Assembly (NCBI GenBank): GCA_045649825.1
Contig: JAZRQO010000013.1
Span: 1-64,000 of the forward strand
DNA from: RGIG9115 sp045649825
Lineage (GTDB): Bacteria; Bacillota; Clostridia; UBA1381
Direction: 5' to 3'
DNA length: 64,000 bases
This document shows, piece by piece, positions 49,603-56,769 of the stretch. The notes beneath the pieces are model-generated. The model saw nothing but the letters and a program-made list of their open reading frames with translations, was not told where the DNA came from and searched no databases. Within the stretch, counting starts at the first letter, position 1. Every line of letters begins with the position of its first letter. The position numbers and the translations under genes were made by a program.

Positions 49603-49881
49603 GCGTTTTTTGCATAATTTGATATAAATATTTTGTGTGTAAAAATGGGGTAAAAAATAAAGTCCTAAAAAACTTACATAATTTAGGGGTAAAATCAGCA
49701 TAAAGCGTTGGTTTATAAGCGTTGTTTTTTGCCAAATATTTTTCAACCACATATTTTTTTATGATTTTTAAAGGTGTTTTTATCTGTTTTCTAATAGGAT
49801 GTTCCATAAAAATATATAAAGTGTTGGAAAAATATAAAAGCAATTCTATGTGCTGATGAGTTCATTTTTTACTGATTTATA

Positions 49882-49910
49882 TTGATTAAAATGGAACATT
49901 ATGGTATAAT
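49882..49910 (+). promoter_or_regulatory. Promoter of small membrane gene pair
   Basis: TTGATT (49882-49887) and TATAAT (49905-49910) are spaced 17 bp, about 55 nt before the first start codon. Confidence 0.8.
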
Positions 49911-49966
49911 GTGTATGACATAAATTAGAGTTGGGGTATGCTTAAAAAGGATGGAGGTAAGAGAAT

Positions 49967-50227
49967 ATGTATAAATTGGAACGTACGCGCAAAGGCAAGA
50001 TTGTTTTTGGTGTTTTATCACTCATTTTCTTTGTATTGTTTTTACGTGGATATATGGGTGGTGGCTATGAAATAATAGTGGATGGTTATATGAATGAACC
50101 TTTATCATCAATTGTTATGATTTCTTCACTATTTTCTGCTATTATTTGTTTAGTATGCTTTTTTGTGGTTAATGCGTTGGAAAAAGATATAGTTGAGTGG
50201 TTGAAAATAATTGACAAAAACAACTGA
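49967..50227 (+). CDS. Small membrane protein, 86 aa
   Basis: The protein has a basic N-terminus (MYKLERTRKGK), a transmembrane helix (about 12-28), an outside segment with GYMGGGYEIIVDGYMN, a second helix (about 46-70) and a charged tail. GGAGG precedes the start. The family is not recognised. It is the first of two small membrane genes carried by the integrative element behind a consensus promoter; both may be cargo such as immunity or exclusion proteins, which is speculation. Confidence 0.65.
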   Translation: MYKLERTRKGKIVFGVLSLIFFVLFLRGYMGGGYEIIVDGYMNEPLSSIVMISSLFSAIICLVCFFVVNALEKDIVEWLKIIDKNN

Positions 50228-50281
50228 TAGGTTAATAAACTTTAAAAGATAAAACTCTTTTGATAATATAGAGGTGGTAAT

Positions 50282-50473
50282 ATGAAAAAATGGTACTTAT
50301 GGTTAGTTTTAGCACTTATATTTGCTATTGGTGGAGTGATAAATTATTTTGATGAGAGAAGTATTATTGGCTCAATTATTCAAGTTTGCATTACTACATT
50401 TCTTGCTTTTGTTCAATTTTTTTGTGATAGGAATGGAGAAAAAGGAAAAAAGTATTTAAGTATATTGGGATAA
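50282..50473 (+). CDS. Small membrane protein, 63 aa, with candidate -1 frameshift to 50532
   Basis: The zero-frame product has two helices (about 4-19 and 28-47) and then stops after KKYLSILG. At 50446-50452 the heptamer A_AAA_AAG lies exactly in the zero-frame phase. A -1 shift there would continue as VFKYIGITVLVLLVIWLLF and NTFL to a stop at 50530-50532, adding a third membrane helix (about 83 aa in total). GGAG about 8 nt upstream of the heptamer could stimulate slippage. Alternatives are a disabling indel in the A6 run or a sequencing error. GAGGTGG precedes the start. Confidence 0.6.
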   Translation: MKKWYLWLVLALIFAIGGVINYFDERSIIGSIIQVCITTFLAFVQFFCDRNGEKGKKYLSILG

Positions 50474-50537
50474 CTGTATTAGTATTATTGGTTATATGGT
50501 TGCTATTTCTTATCTGTAATACGTTTTTATAAAAAGA

Positions 50538-50634
50538 TTAGGCTATGAAACCAAAACCTAAAATAATAGGCTATGGAAATAAGTCCTAAACAATAGGTTA
50601 TAAAAACAAGTCCTAAAAATTAGGTTATGAAATC
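50538..50634 (+). repeat. Four tandem 27-28 bp repeats
   Basis: Units begin at 50538, 50566, 50593 and 50620 with (A/T)TAGG(C/T)TATG and contain AAGTCCTAAA. They end at the terminator 50635-50680. A related AAGTCCTAAAAA sequence is near 49662. Confidence 0.75.
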
Positions 50635-50680
50635 AAAGCCCATCTAAAGATTATGAAAAAATCTTTGGATGGGCTTTTTG
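50635..50680 (+). terminator. Terminator after tandem repeats
   Basis: AAAGCCCATC-TAAAGATT pairs with AATCTTTG-GATGGGCTTT, followed by Ts. Confidence 0.9.
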
Positions 50681-50928
50681 TATGCACTCAAAAATAGAGG
50701 TTATTTTTTCAGCAAATAAAGATTGTCATTTCAACTTTTTAGACATAAATTATAAAACTTTTGACATGTGTTATAAAAGATTATAGACTAAAAAAATAAA
50801 AGTTTGGACAAAAAGAACTACAGTTTAAATATAATATATTAGGAAGATTATAATTATAGATAAAATTACTTAAACCTATTGAACTTAAACAATGATAATC
50901 TAATATTCAAGTTGGTATTCCTCAAGGG

Positions 50929-50992
50929 TGGTTGGGTGGGTGTAGTCAAGGTCAGCCAATGGTGTATATATGAAGGTTGGGTGGGTGGGGAT
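50929..50992 (+). repeat. G-rich direct repeat (possible G-quadruplex)
   Basis: GGTTGGGTGGGTG occurs twice about 45 bp apart, the second extended to GGTTGGGTGGGTGGGG. It stands out in a very AT-rich stretch. The gap 50533-51208 contains no gene. Confidence 0.7.
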
Positions 50993-51027
50993 GTCAATTA
51001 TAGTTTGTGATATAAGTTTTTAGGGTG

Positions 51028-51180
51028 GCAGAATGTTCCCTTTGTGCAATAAGGGAACATTCTGCATAAACTTAAAAAGATTGTAGTTATGGGAATATGT
51101 GAATGAGATTTTGCAAAATCTCATTCACATACAAAAAATAATGTTCTATTCACACTTGAAAACGTGTGAATAGAACATTA
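51028..51180. repeat. Three perfect palindromes upstream of recombinase
   Basis: Palindrome 1 has 15-bp arms (51028-51042/51051-51065). Palindrome 2 is a 36-bp perfect palindrome (51096-51131). Palindrome 3 has 17-bp arms (51139-51155/51164-51180). Palindromes 2 and 3 share GTGAAT; 1 and 3 share AATGTTC. Confidence 0.9.
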
Positions 51181-51208
51181 AAAATCTACAAAAGAGGGGT
51201 TGTTTATA

Positions 51209-51838
51209 ATGGGAAAAAGATATGATGAGAAAAAAGGCAAGGTTGGAAATAAGCATAAAGCAGAACCAATAAAGAATATCAAGGATATTCAAAAGATTAA
51301 ACAATATCTTTTAGGGAAGAACTCAAAGAGGGATTATGCCCTCTTTGTAGTTGGAATTAACATAGGTCTGAGAGCGTCAGACCTTGTTAAATTAAAGGTT
51401 GGAGAAATCTATAATATAGAGCGTGGAGAGGTTAGAGAAAAGGTTAGGATATTAGAATTGAAAACTGGCAAGGAGAGAGAGTTTACAGTAAATAGTTCAG
51501 CAAAAAATGCCTTATATCTGTATTTTAGTGAGAGGGGTAGTTTAGATAAGGATGATTGGGTATTTCAATCACAAAAGCACTCATCCCTACACGTTAAATC
51601 AGTTGCAAGAATGATAAGAGAGGTAGGCAGAGAGTTGGGGTTGCCTTATAATCTGTCAAGCCACAGTCTGAGAAAGACTTTTGGATATCAAGCATACATA
51701 AGTAACATACAGAAAGATAATGGCTTTATTTATACCCTACAATCTATTTTTAACCACAGTTCAGCAAAAACTACATTAAGGTATATTGATATAGATATAG
51801 AGAAAATCAGTAATGTTTATCAAGAACTAAATCTATAA
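51209..51838 (+). CDS. Short tyrosine recombinase (catalytic domain only)
   Basis: This 209-aa protein consists almost only of a tyrosine recombinase catalytic domain: Arg in GINIGLRASDLV, Lys in ELKTGKERE, HxxR in SSHSLRKTFG, His in FNHSSAKTTLR and Tyr in RYIDID. It lacks the N-terminal core-binding domain of the 438-aa integrase. The start at 51209 follows GAGGGG. Three large palindromes lie within 180 bp upstream and could be its binding or regulatory sites. It may invert or resolve DNA in the element. Confidence 0.85.
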   Translation: MGKRYDEKKGKVGNKHKAEPIKNIKDIQKIKQYLLGKNSKRDYALFVVGINIGLRASDLVKLKVGEIYNIERGEVREKVRILELKTGKEREFTVNSSAKNALYLYFSERGSLDKDDWVFQSQKHSSLHVKSVARMIREVGRELGLPYNLSSHSLRKTFGYQAYISNIQKDNGFIYTLQSIFNHSSAKTTLRYIDIDIEKISNVYQELNL

Positions 51839-51939
51839 TGGGGTTATAGGGTATAGATTTGTATTTTTAGCAAAAGTGTTATAAATGCAGTAATAGCGTA
51901 GAGAAATCATATTTTAGATTTTGAAAATCAGTTATAGTG

Positions 51940-52075
51940 TGATGACAACATATTAAAGGGGTTAGAGATAAATATTTGCAGATTATTTGAGTTTAATTTA
52001 TTTCTAATCAGTAAATATAGGGGTAAATAATATTATAGGGGGTTAATCTTAAAATATTTAGGGGTTTAATTTCGT
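51940..52075. repeat. TAGGGGTTAA-type direct repeats
   Basis: AAAGGGGTTAGA, TATAGGGGTAAA, TATAGGGGGTTAA and TTTAGGGGTTTAA lie in about 130 bp, with another copy at 49680. They may be integrase arm-binding sites. The region 51839-52313 has no gene. Confidence 0.5.
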
Positions 52076-52084
52076 AAGAGATAT

Positions 52085-52120
52085 TAAAAGTGGGGTAATT
52101 GTAAATTTACCCCACTTTTA
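52085..52120. terminator. Hairpin, possibly bidirectional terminator
   Basis: AAAAGTGGGGTAA faces TTTACCCCACTTTT. Confidence 0.65.
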
Positions 52121-52180
52121 ATGTTTTTGAGATTTTGAAATTTTGCATTCTCACAGTTCTAACCCCACACTTTAACATAA

Positions 52181-52220
52181 AAAATTGGTTTTGTTGAGAT
52201 TGCGCAACAAAACCAATTTT
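52181..52220. repeat. 16-bp perfect hairpin at right end of element
   Basis: AAAATTGGTTTTGTTG (52181-52196) pairs with 52205-52220. TGTTGAGATTGCGC in its loop region matches TGTTGAGATTACGC near 48183 at the left end. Confidence 0.7.
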
Positions 52221-52265
52221 TTGATTTCATAATTTACCTAAAAATCTGTTGACAATAGGTAATAT

Positions 52266-52293
52266 AAGGGTTTGAGAGATTTCTCAAACCCTT
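52266..52293 (-). terminator. Hairpin downstream of rubrerythrin
   Basis: AAGGGTTTGAGA faces TCTCAAACCCTT; the T-run is weak. Confidence 0.6.
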
Positions 52294-52313
52294 AAAATGT
52301 TGTTATTTCAATA

Positions 52314-52898
52314 TTAGAAGTATCTCTTTAAAAGTCCCTCTAAGCCTTTACCGTGACGAGCTTCATCGCGCGCCATTTCATGGACTGTATCATGAATCGC
52401 GTCGAGTCCGTTTTTCTTTGCACACGATGCAAGGTCGAACTTACCCTGAGTTGCACCGTATTCGCAGTCAACTCTCCACTTAAGGTTATCCTTTGTTGTA
52501 GCCTTCATATTAGGCTCAAGGTCTTCTCCCAGGAGTTCAGCGAACTTAGCTGCATGCTCAGCTTCTTCATAAGCTGCCTTTTCCCAGTAGAGCCCGATTT
52601 CGGGGTAGCCTTCTCTGTGAGCTATTCTTGCCATACAGAGGTACATACCTACTTCTGCACACTCACCGTTGAAGTTAGCCATAAGCTGTTCAAATATGAA
52701 CTTCTTATCCTCTTCTGAAATGTCGGGGTTATTCTTTACGGTTTTGCCGTAAACGCCGTACTCGTGCTCTGCTGCAAGAGCCGCACCTTCAACCATTTCT
52801 TTGAACTTTTCTGCAGGCACCTTGCATACGGGACAAGCAGCGGGAGCTGCATCTCCTTCGTGAACATAACCGCAAACTGAACATACAAACTTTTTCAT
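52314..52898 (-). CDS. Reverse rubrerythrin (N-terminal rubredoxin)
   Basis: This 194-aa cytoplasmic peroxidase has an N-terminal rubredoxin domain (FVCSVCGYVHEG and CPVCKVP, residues 4-27) followed by the diiron four-helix domain (about 60-194) with FNGECAEVGMYLCMARIA, YEEAEHAAKFAELLGE and ARDEARHGKG. The domain order is reversed relative to classical rubrerythrin. It detoxifies hydrogen peroxide and oxygen in anaerobes. It lies 19 nt after the Fur-family gene on the same strand. The integrative element abuts its 3' end. Confidence 0.93.
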   Translation of the reverse strand: MKKFVCSVCGYVHEGDAAPAACPVCKVPAEKFKEMVEGAALAAEHEYGVYGKTVKNNPDISEEDKKFIFEQLMANFNGECAEVGMYLCMARIAHREGYPEIGLYWEKAAYEEAEHAAKFAELLGEDLEPNMKATTKDNLKWRVDCEYGATQGKFDLASCAKKNGLDAIHDTVHEMARDEARHGKGLEGLLKRYF

Positions 52899-52917
52899 AA
52901 CTAATTCCTCCTGAATT

Positions 52918-53301
52918 TTAATTTAAACATTTCCTACATTTTCCGTAAAACAGCAGAGAATAACCGTCAATTGCATTTCCCGTTTCACTGCTGAACTTCT
53001 CCTCAAGGTTATTAATCGGCTCTACATGAAGGTCGCTCACCTCGCCGCAGCATTTGCAAACGAAATGGTAATGGCAATGAGTGAAAGCATCGTAATGCTC
53101 TGAGCCTGAGCCTGTGGAAAGCTCTAAAACCTCCCCTGCTTCTACAAGCTGTTTGAGATTTCTGTACACCGTAGCAAGGCTCACTTTGGGGAACTCCTTG
53201 CGAAGCTCTGTATAAAGCCAGTCTGCCGTGGGGTGACAGTCAGTGGAACGCAAGATTTCAATCAAGGCATCTCTCTGTTTTGAATGCCTGGTTATCATCA
53301 T
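52918..53301 (-). CDS. Fur-family regulator (PerR/Fur)
   Basis: This 127-aa repressor has a winged helix (about 5-80, HPTADWLYTELRKEFPKVSLATVYRNLKQL) and a metal-binding dimerisation domain with HCHYHFVCKCCGEVSDLHVE and the zinc CxxC pairs CKCC and CRKC. ATG 53301 follows GAGGAT. Linkage to rubrerythrin suggests PerR, but the perfect box in its promoter matches the Fur consensus more closely, so the metal and signal are unsettled. Autoregulation is likely. Confidence 0.88.
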   Translation of the reverse strand: MMITRHSKQRDALIEILRSTDCHPTADWLYTELRKEFPKVSLATVYRNLKQLVEAGEVLELSTGSGSEHYDAFTHCHYHFVCKCCGEVSDLHVEPINNLEEKFSSETGNAIDGYSLLFYGKCRKCLN

Positions 53302-53331
53302 AAACGTATCCTCATTTCTGTTTACTAACAA

Positions 53332-53385
53332 TAACGATAATCATTATCGTTAATTATATTATAGCACAAAAAATTTATTTGTCAA
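53332..53385 (-). promoter_or_regulatory. Fur-type box and promoter
   Basis: TAACGATAAT-C-ATTATCGTTA (53332-53352) is a perfect 21-bp palindrome. On the minus strand a TTGACA and TATAAT pair (spacer 16) lies just upstream, so bound repressor would block transcription start. Confidence 0.88.
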
Positions 53386-53483
53386 TACTTTTTTTGAAAT
53401 TTTTTCAAAAAAATTTTTTAGCATAAAAAAAATTTAAAAATCTTCAACCCCCAATCTTGGGGGCATAAAGGAAATCTTTTTTT

Positions 53484-53527
53484 GAAAAAAAGCAGAAGAA
53501 ACGCGGATTTCCCATCTCTTCTGCTTT
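53484..53527 (-). terminator. Terminator of feo operon
   Basis: AAAGCAGAAGA and TCTTCTGCTTT arms with a minus-strand T-run; a CCCCCAA-TC-TTGGGGG hairpin follows (53450-53466). Confidence 0.8.
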
Positions 53528-53535
53528 CGTATATA

Positions 53536-53685
53536 TTATTTTTTATGACACGTATCTTTCATACCGCAGCTGCCGCAGCCACAGGAGCAACCGCCTTTGC
53601 CGTCTTTTACGTTTTTAATTCCTTTTAGGATAATTGCAATAAAAATTACTGCAATTATTCCGCCTACTATTATTGTTGGTAACAT
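53536..53685 (-). CDS. FeoB-associated Cys-rich membrane protein
   Basis: This 49-aa protein has one transmembrane helix (about 5-24) and a cysteine-rich tail with GGCSCGCGSCG and DTCHKK. Small proteins of this type commonly follow feoB in Firmicutes and may act like FeoC; the mechanism is unclear. ATG 53685 follows GGAGGG directly after the feoB stop; the longer frame to 53763 lies within feoB. Confidence 0.85.
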   Translation of the reverse strand: MLPTIIVGGIIAVIFIAIILKGIKNVKDGKGGCSCGCGSCGMKDTCHKK

Positions 53686-53696
53686 AATATTCCCTC

Positions 53697-55838
53697 CTAT
53701 TGAGCAGGTCTGAAAATAAGGTAAATTCCCCATACAAGAACTGCAGCTGCAGCTAAAGTCCATATACCAAAGCCTGCGTCGCCTGTAAAAAGTCCGCCTA
53801 TTCTATATATTATAAGGGACACGGCATATGCAAAGGCACACATATATCCGATTGCCGCCGCCGTCCATTTTGGACTGTTCATTTCCCGACGTATGGCTCC
53901 CATTGCCGCAAAGCAAGGTGCGCACAAAAGATTAAAGATAAGAAATGAAAAACCTGCTAAGGGGCTTGTAAAGAATTCTGCTCCCGTCTGTGACATTGAT
54001 GAAAGGGAGCCGAAAACTCCTACTACTTCTTCCTTTGCCACAAGTCCCAGTATTGTTGCAACCGCAGCCTCCCAGGAGCCGAAGCCAAGGGGAACAAAAA
54101 GCCATGCAATAAATCCGCCTATAACACGAAGGAGTGACGCACCGCCGTTTTCATCCGTTATATAGTGAAATCCGCCGTCAAAGGAAAGGCTGTTCAAGGT
54201 CCATATTATAATGCTTGCCGCAAGAATAACCGTGCCTGCCCTTTTTATAAAGTCCCATCCCCTGTCCCAGGTGGTGCGAAGCACATTGCTTGCAACAGGG
54301 GCGTGGTATGCGGGAAGCTCCATAACAAATGGTGCGGGATCGCCTGCAAACGCCTTAAGCTTTTTAAGGATTATACCTGAAATCACCACTGCCATAATTC
54401 CTATAAAGTAAGAAGCCGTGGCAATTATGCCGCTTCCGCCGAAAAGAGCGCCTGCAATGAAGCCAACAATAGGCATCTTTGCACCGCAGGGGATGAAGCA
54501 GGTAGTCATAACAGTTATTCGTCTGTCCCTTTCCTGCTCAATTGTACGGCTTGCCATAACTCCGGGAACGCCGCAGCCTGAAGCCACAAGCAGCGGGATA
54601 AAGGATTTTCCGGAAAGCCCGAATTTTCTGAAAAGTCTGTCCATAATAAATGCCACCCGTGACATATACCCACAGTCTTCAAGAAGCGAAAGCAGGAAGA
54701 ACAGAATAATCATCTGAGGCACGAAGCCGAGAACTGCACCAACGCCGCCTACTATTCCGTCCATAATAAGCGCATAGAGCCAGGGTGCTATAATGGGTAC
54801 TCCGCCCTCGCCTAAAAGCACAAGGTCGAGCAGCTCAGGGATACTGAGCAAGTTCGCAAGAAATCCCGTTTCGTAGGTTTCCGCAAAAGAGCCGAAAAGC
54901 CCGTCGTTCATAAATGTTACCGTCCAATTGCCCACTGTACCGATTGACAGTGTGTATACAAGAAGCATCACCGCTACAAATATGGGGAGTGCGAAAACAC
55001 GATTTGTAACCACTCTGTCTATCTTATCGGAGAGCTTAAGCCTGCCCGCGTTCTTTTTCTTGCAGCATTTACGGGTTATACGTGTAACGGTTTCGTATCG
55101 TTCATTTATAATAATGCTCTCTGCATCATCCTCCAGCTTCTGCTCCACCGCTTTGATGTCTGCCTCTATATGTACCGCCTTTTCGGGAGTTAGCTCCATC
55201 TGCTCCATAACACGGATGTCACGCTCGAAAATCTTTATGGCATACCATCTCTGCTGAGCTTCGGGCATATGGTGTACCGTTGCTTCCTCAATATGGGCAA
55301 TAGCATGCTCCACTATTCCCGAAAAGAAACACACAGGTGCGGATTTTCCGCTGTTTGCCGCCTCGATTGCAGCCGTTGCCGCCTCGGTTATTCCCTCATT
55401 TTTAAGAGCTGAAATTTCCACCACTCTGCAGCCAAGCTCACGGCTTAATGCTTCTATATTAATCTCGTCACCGTTTCTGCGGACTATATCCATCATATTT
55501 ACTGCAGCAACAAGGGGTATCCCAAGCTCCGCAAGCTGGCTTGTAAGGTAGAGGTTGCGTTCAAGGTTTGTTCCGTCTATAATATTGAGTATTGCATCGG
55601 GATGCTCGTTTGTAAGATAGTCACGGGCAACCACCTCTTCAGGAGTGTAGGGTGACAGTGAATATATTCCCGGAAGGTCTGTGAGAATTACACCTTTACT
55701 TCCCCTGAGCATCCCTTCTTTTTTTTCTACCGTAACTCCGGGCCAGTTTCCCACATACTGATTTGAGCCTGTAAGGGCATTAAACAGAGTTGTTTTACCG
55801 CAGTTAGGATTGCCGGCGAGCGCTATTTTAATTGACAT
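53697..55838 (-). CDS. feoB: Ferrous iron transporter B
   Basis: This 713-aa inner-membrane Fe(II) transporter has an N-terminal G domain (P-loop GNPNCGKTTLFNALTG at residue 9, DLPGIYSLSPY, NMMD), a helical GDI-like region (about 165-265), and a C-terminal channel domain with two Gate motifs, including FIPCGAKMPIV and the SGCGVPGVMASRT segment. It lies 17 nt after feoA and is followed by the Cys-rich gene, giving the usual feoA-feoB-FeoC-like order. Confidence 0.96.
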   Translation of the reverse strand: MSIKIALAGNPNCGKTTLFNALTGSNQYVGNWPGVTVEKKEGMLRGSKGVILTDLPGIYSLSPYTPEEVVARDYLTNEHPDAILNIIDGTNLERNLYLTSQLAELGIPLVAAVNMMDIVRRNGDEINIEALSRELGCRVVEISALKNEGITEAATAAIEAANSGKSAPVCFFSGIVEHAIAHIEEATVHHMPEAQQRWYAIKIFERDIRVMEQMELTPEKAVHIEADIKAVEQKLEDDAESIIINERYETVTRITRKCCKKKNAGRLKLSDKIDRVVTNRVFALPIFVAVMLLVYTLSIGTVGNWTVTFMNDGLFGSFAETYETGFLANLLSIPELLDLVLLGEGGVPIIAPWLYALIMDGIVGGVGAVLGFVPQMIILFFLLSLLEDCGYMSRVAFIMDRLFRKFGLSGKSFIPLLVASGCGVPGVMASRTIEQERDRRITVMTTCFIPCGAKMPIVGFIAGALFGGSGIIATASYFIGIMAVVISGIILKKLKAFAGDPAPFVMELPAYHAPVASNVLRTTWDRGWDFIKRAGTVILAASIIIWTLNSLSFDGGFHYITDENGGASLLRVIGGFIAWLFVPLGFGSWEAAVATILGLVAKEEVVGVFGSLSSMSQTGAEFFTSPLAGFSFLIFNLLCAPCFAAMGAIRREMNSPKWTAAAIGYMCAFAYAVSLIIYRIGGLFTGDAGFGIWTLAAAAVLVWGIYLIFRPAQ

Positions 55839-55855
55839 CTGATTTTCCTCCGATT

Positions 55856-56077
55856 TTATTCCACAACAATCATTTCTGCATCCGCTTTGCGGAGAGAAAG
55901 CTCATAGTCACGCACCATGACCTCTATGGGGTCGCCCAGTGGTGCCGCTTTTCTCACATATATTTCAACACCTTTTGTTATACCCATATCCATTATGCGC
56001 CGTCTGAGAGCTCCCTCGCCCTCAACTTTCGCCACCTTTGCGGTGCCGCCTATTTTAACATCCTTTAATGTTTTCAA
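55856..56077 (-). CDS. feoA: Ferrous iron transport protein A
   Basis: This 73-aa SH3-like protein has the motif RRIMDMGITKGVEIYVRKAAPLGDPIEV, typical of FeoA, which supports FeoB. Translation probably starts at TTG 56077 because AGGAGGGTG lies just upstream and there is no suitable ATG. It is the first gene of the feo operon, behind two palindromic operator-like sites. Confidence 0.92.
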   Translation of the reverse strand: MKTLKDVKIGGTAKVAKVEGEGALRRRIMDMGITKGVEIYVRKAAPLGDPIEVMVRDYELSLRKADAEMIVVE

Positions 56078-56091
56078 GTTTCACCCTCCTC

Positions 56092-56126
56092 AGTTAGTCT
56101 TGACTAACTCACGCAGTTAGTCTAAC
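56092..56126 (-). promoter_or_regulatory. feo operator (DtxR/IdeR-like palindromes)
   Basis: AGTTAGTC-TT-GACTAACT (56092-56109) is a perfect 18-bp palindrome, and GTTAG-T-CTAAC (56116-56126) is a second one. The TTAGTC/GACTAA pattern resembles DtxR-family iron boxes and differs from the Fur box at 53332. Confidence 0.7.
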
Positions 56127-56242
56127 ATAACTCCCTTAAATTGTCAATATTCTTAGCTTGTATTTTTTTATTTTTTACAAATTATACTAACTGCCGTTAT
56201 TGATTATGATAAATCTTTTGTGCAAAATACAAAAACAAAAAT

Positions 56243-56290
56243 TATAGGGACACGAGGGACAATAGATCCGTTCCCGTGCCCCCTATGTCC
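56243..56290. repeat. GGGAC-type inverted repeat
   Basis: TAGGGACACGAGGGA faces TTCCCGTGCCCCCTA with two imperfections, and is related to the GGGGAC elements at 15688, 39917 and 46872. Confidence 0.55.
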
Positions 56291-56371
56291 CCGAAAAAAG
56301 AAGGGTCTGTTTATAAAGTCAGCCCACAAACCAGGGGATGGTTAAAAATAGTGCAGAACGTACGAAACGAA

Positions 56372-56399
56372 GTATTATGCGGTTTAAACCGCATAATAC
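56372..56399. repeat. 28-bp perfect palindrome
   Basis: GTATTATGCGGTTT and its complement meet without a loop. Confidence 0.8.
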
Positions 56400-56410
56400 C
56401 CTGCCCGTAC

Positions 56411-56616
56411 GGTGAAGTCCAAATCTTTGATTTGGTAAACGACACCTATGCAACAGCGTTCCAAATCTTTGATTTGGGTAACGCCACTGCTAAGGCGTAC
56501 GTTGGTACGTCGAGTGGTGAGTTACGTTCGTATGCGGTGAAGTCCAAATCTACGATTTGGTAAACGACACCCATGCAACGGTGTTCCAAATCTTTGATTT
56601 GGGTAACACTACTGCT
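56411..56616. repeat. Two 81-bp direct repeats with covarying hairpins
   Basis: Copies lie at 56411-56491 and 56536-56616. Each has two CCAAATC/GATTTGG hairpins. In the second hairpin the outer pair is GCGTT/AACGC in copy 1 and GTGTT/AACAC in copy 2, a compensatory change. No coding frame is convincing in 56078-56769. Confidence 0.8.
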
Positions 56617-56750
56617 TTCAATGGCATAAAATAAAGAGAAACCCGCAAATTTGCGGGTTTCTACCATAATTTATAAGTTTTCGCAATTTTTGATGCTTAT
56701 AAATGCTTATTTGAAGCCATTGAACGGTCTGTGCATTTTTAAACATCCCC
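56617..56750. repeat. Dispersed palindromic repeat, copy B
   Basis: The 108-bp core (56617-56724) with TTCAATGGC/GCCATTGAA ends plus a 26-bp tail is nearly identical to 8-141. It starts exactly where the second 81-bp repeat ends, and lies 3' of the SulP gene on the minus strand. Confidence 0.88.
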
Positions 56751-56769
56751 CTCCATAACTATTCATTAT

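Noticed and set aside
49529..49843. N-terminal extension of the integrase
   Set aside because: The extended frame crosses a consensus promoter, lacks an RBS and is not family-like; ATG 49528 gives the usual start.
50538..50634. CRISPR array or type III antitoxin gene
   Set aside because: There are no spacers, and the next gene is a tyrosine recombinase and not a ToxN-like toxin.
56276..56563. 95-aa reading frame upstream of the repeats
   Set aside because: It is a translation through palindromes and 81-bp repeats with no RBS.
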